Source of the DNA: an uncultured Lachnospiraceae bacterium
GTDB lineage: Bacteria; Bacillota; Clostridia; Lachnospirales; Lachnospiraceae
Length of the DNA stretch: 8,290 nt
Assembly (NCBI GenBank): GCA_910586555.1
Contig: CAJUJY010000099.1
Location: forward strand, 1 to 8,290
Direction of reading: 5' to 3'
The translations under genes were made by a program, and so were the position numbers. Shown here piece by piece: positions 6,419 to 8,290 of this stretch (the first letter of the stretch is position 1; each line of letters begins with the position of its first letter). Under the pieces are notes generated by a model that saw only the letters and a list, made by a program, of their open reading frames with translations, was not told the DNA's origin and ran no database searches.

Positions 6419-6429
6419 ATAATTTTATA

Positions 6430-7071
6430 TTATCTATCCCGTTTTATTTTACCAGCTTCCATTTTATATACATAATCACAAAGTATACTGATATCCTCCT
6501 GTGAATGTGACACAAGAAGTATTGTTTTTTTCTCTTCCCTTAGCCTGTGCAGGTATGCCCTCATTTTATCTACACCTCCAAGGTCCAGCCCATTAAAAGG
6601 TTCGTCCAGTATAAGTAATGATGGGTCTTCCATAACTGCTTGTGCAATTCCAAGCCTTTGCCTCATGCCAAGGCTGTATTTTCTGACAGGAAGTTTTAAA
6701 CTGGCATCTAAACCAACATTATCCATTGCTTTTTTAACATCTTCACTACTTATTTTTCTATTTAAACCTGCCAGAAGTTTTAAATTTTTATAACCACTAT
6801 AGTAAGGTATAAAACCAGGTGTTTCAATTAACATACCTGTATCTTTTGGAAAATCAGATGTTTTACCAATTATATCATTATGTACCCTTATTTCACCTTT
6901 AGTAGTTTTTACAAAACCACAGATACATTTCATAAGCATAGTTTTACCAGAGCCGTTTCTTCCTACAATTCCATAAATATATCCTTTTTCAAAATCTACA
7001 TTTATACCTTCTAATATTTTCTTTTTATTTAAAATTAAAGATACATCTGAAACCTTAATTATTGTTTCCAT
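6430..7071 (-). CDS. E-loop ABC ATPase, lantibiotic-immunity (LanF/BcrA) type
   Basis: This 213-residue ATPase has Walker A GRNGSGKT at 37-44, signature SLGMRQR at 133-139, Walker B LLILDEP at 152-158 with Glu157, D-loop GLD at 161-163 and switch His189. Where most ABC ATPases have the Q-loop Gln it has Glu83, in GMLIETPGFIPYYSGYKNL. This Glu-loop is known in the LanF subunits of lantibiotic self-protection transporters and in BcrA-like proteins. Such systems expel cationic or lipid II-binding peptides from the membrane. It is the last gene of a cluster with two small permeases upstream. 21 nt separate it from the second permease's stop, and GGAGG lies only 4 nt before the ATG. A general ABC-2 exporter of unknown cargo is the alternative; the peptide-immunity role is inference. 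Confidence 0.9.
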   Translation of the reverse strand: METIIKVSDVSLILNKKKILEGINVDFEKGYIYGIVGRNGSGKTMLMKCICGFVKTTKGEIRVHNDIIGKTSDFPKDTGMLIETPGFIPYYSGYKNLKLLAGLNRKISSEDVKKAMDNVGLDASLKLPVRKYSLGMRQRLGIAQAVMEDPSLLILDEPFNGLDLGGVDKMRAYLHRLREEKKTILLVSHSQEDISILCDYVYKMEAGKIKRDR

Positions 7072-7092
7072 TTATCCTCCAGAATACTCCAG

Positions 7093-7968
7093 CTAGTCAA
7101 TTTCTGGAATACTTTCAAAATCCGCCCGTTTTATCCCAAATACACTTCCAATAAATAACATCAGGAATAACAGTACAAAATATACAAAAGAAAAAACTGC
7201 GGGTATATTTCCTGCTGCAAAATATTTTGTAAAATGTGCCTGTATTGCAATATGTGCTATTGGAAAAAACCACATAGCCTCCATATCTGCAATATAAAAT
7301 ACAGAACCAAGGGCTGTTATAATTCCCACTGTCAGAAGACCTGTTACTTTATTATGGAAAAAAGTATAAAAAAACAACATTATAAGCGGAACAAGCATTA
7401 AATACAAAAACATCATTACTGTCCCTGCTGCCGCTGCATACCACGGTGATACCTGGTGGTGGAGATTCCATTTTATAAGAAGGCAGCCCATGCTGTATGC
7501 CTGGTCTGGATATAATTCTGCATATTTTGTAACTACAAGTGACCAGCCATTAGCCCAAAAACCTTCATTTAGTACTGTAAGCACACTAAATCCAAATAAA
7601 ATCCCAATATAACTGGCTACAGCATAAAAAACAAAGAGAAGCTGTCCAAGAAGCCAGTCCAGTTTACTTGTGCGTATTAATATAAAAAGTGTATTACCTT
7701 TCATCATTGGAAAATCAGAAAATAATGCCAGAAAAATTACTGGTACAGTAATTATCATTGTATTTGAATTAAGAACTGCAATATATGGCTCTAAAATATT
7801 TATTGGTGATTCCATGACCTTGCTATGTTCCAATAATGGTGTAATTATAATATTATTAATAAACACAAATGCCACCAGTAAAAGTACCATGCGTTCATTA
7901 CAAATCCACTTCAGATATTCAGACTTTGCGGTAATTAATATTTTTCTTATATGAATATTATGCCCCAT
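7093..7968 (-). CDS. ABC-2 type transporter permease, six helices
   Basis: The 291-residue membrane protein has six predicted helices (about 27-45, 68-86, 107-132, 176-202, 208-227, 255-278), no signal peptide, and a cytosolic N-terminal stretch with the amphipathic KSEYLKWICNERM. The loop ILIRTSKLDWLLGQL at 96-110 is characteristic of Firmicute ABC-2 permeases that pair with LanF/BcrA-like ATPases. A larger extracellular segment (about 133-175) lies between helices 3 and 4. The ATG overlaps the end of the upstream permease gene by 11 bp (7958-7968), with GGAG 8 nt before it, so translational coupling is likely. With the ATPase downstream and the other permease upstream it probably forms a LanFEG-like heteromeric complex. 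Sequence alone does not give the cargo, and it cannot be assigned as the E or G subunit. Confidence 0.8.
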   Translation of the reverse strand: MGHNIHIRKILITAKSEYLKWICNERMVLLLVAFVFINNIIITPLLEHSKVMESPINILEPYIAVLNSNTMIITVPVIFLALFSDFPMMKGNTLFILIRTSKLDWLLGQLLFVFYAVASYIGILFGFSVLTVLNEGFWANGWSLVVTKYAELYPDQAYSMGCLLIKWNLHHQVSPWYAAAAGTVMMFLYLMLVPLIMLFFYTFFHNKVTGLLTVGIITALGSVFYIADMEAMWFFPIAHIAIQAHFTKYFAAGNIPAVFSFVYFVLLFLMLFIGSVFGIKRADFESIPEID

Positions 7969-8290
7969 AATCCCATCTCCGCTCTAAAATAAAATAAAAC
8001 CCTGTATAACAAATAACCATTAACCCCCCATGAAAGACCATGCTATATAAAACATTATAATTTATATGCCCGCCATATTTAAGATAATGGAATAATGTTA
8101 TTGTAACTGGATCTAAAATCTGTTCCAATTTACAACCATAAGGCAGTTTTTTTATAATAATTGAATCTATTGCTATCCTGTCAAGCAACATATGGTATAA
8201 ATACATCAAAGTAAAAGGAATACATGTAACCATATACCCACGGAAATCAATTTTCAAAAATCTCACAAATCTTGGAAGATTCAAGTAAGC
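7958..8290 (-). CDS. ABC-2 type permease, C-terminal part, cut by the window edge
   Basis: The frame is open to the right edge of the window. The only internal start candidate near the edge is a TTG at 8284-8282, and the codons before it (GCT TAC) continue in frame, so the visible 110 or so residues are probably the C-terminal part of a longer permease. Visible features are hydrophobic segments at VTCIPFTLMYLYHMLL and MVFHGGLMVICYTGFYFIL. The tail ERRWDYGA is like the short basic cytosolic end of ABC-2 permeases. Its stop codon lies inside the start region of the next permease gene (ATGGGGCATAA overlap), which supports one operon of permease, permease and ATPase. A genuine small protein starting at the TTG cannot be excluded because a ribosome site would lie outside the window. 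Confidence 0.65.
   Translation of the reverse strand, partial: AYLNLPRFVRFLKIDFRGYMVTCIPFTLMYLYHMLLDRIAIDSIIIKKLPYGCKLEQILDPVTITLFHYLKYGGHINYNVLYSMVFHGGLMVICYTGFYFILERRWDYGA

Noticed and set aside
1..8290. CRISPR array, tRNA or rRNA genes, insertion sequence, transposase or attachment sites
   Set aside because: No regularly spaced repeats, tRNA cloverleaf, rRNA segments, transposase frames or terminal inverted repeats with target duplications were found.

Overview
The window is AT-rich DNA with strong GGAGG-type ribosome binding sites, Gram-positive-style envelope transporters and a SpoVT sporulation regulator. This points to an endospore-forming low-GC Firmicute, most plausibly a gut clostridium of the Lachnospiraceae type. 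The family-level placement is inference; no rRNA or other marker is present.

Layout. Positions 1-612 hold no convincing gene. About 50-196 is a locally GC-rich segment that folds into a long, interrupted rod with a branched apex and looks like an unidentified structured RNA. The rest of that stretch holds short inverted repeats and then a promoter. On the + strand follow a membrane acyltransferase of the acyltransferase-3 family (613-1689), a ten-helix FtsX/BceB-type ABC permease (1846-3804), its ATPase (3897-4559) and spoVT (4789-5334). A strong bidirectional terminator at 5366-5416 separates this block from the genes read on the - strand. Those are, in transcription order, a permease cut by the right edge (8290-7958), a second six-helix permease (7968-7093), an ATPase with a Glu in place of the Q-loop Gln (7071-6430), and a LytTR response regulator with its own promoter (6228-5509).

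How the genes may work together. Two unrelated ABC transporters lie on either side of spoVT and the regulator. One resembles BceAB-type antimicrobial-peptide detoxification permeases (10 helices, about 197-residue extracellular domain between helices 7 and 8). The other resembles the lantibiotic-immunity LanFEG or BcrAB class (two small permeases plus an E-loop ATPase). With an envelope acyltransferase and a LytTR regulator beside them, the region reads as a cell-envelope defence or peptide-response neighbourhood that has grown around spoVT. No peptide precursor, modification enzyme or sensor kinase is visible, so an immunity or sensing role is inference from family and context.

The most unusual parts are the unidentified structured RNA at the left end with its competing helices, the 11-bp hairpin between the FtsX-type permease and its ATPase, and the E-loop transporter with no visible lantibiotic locus.
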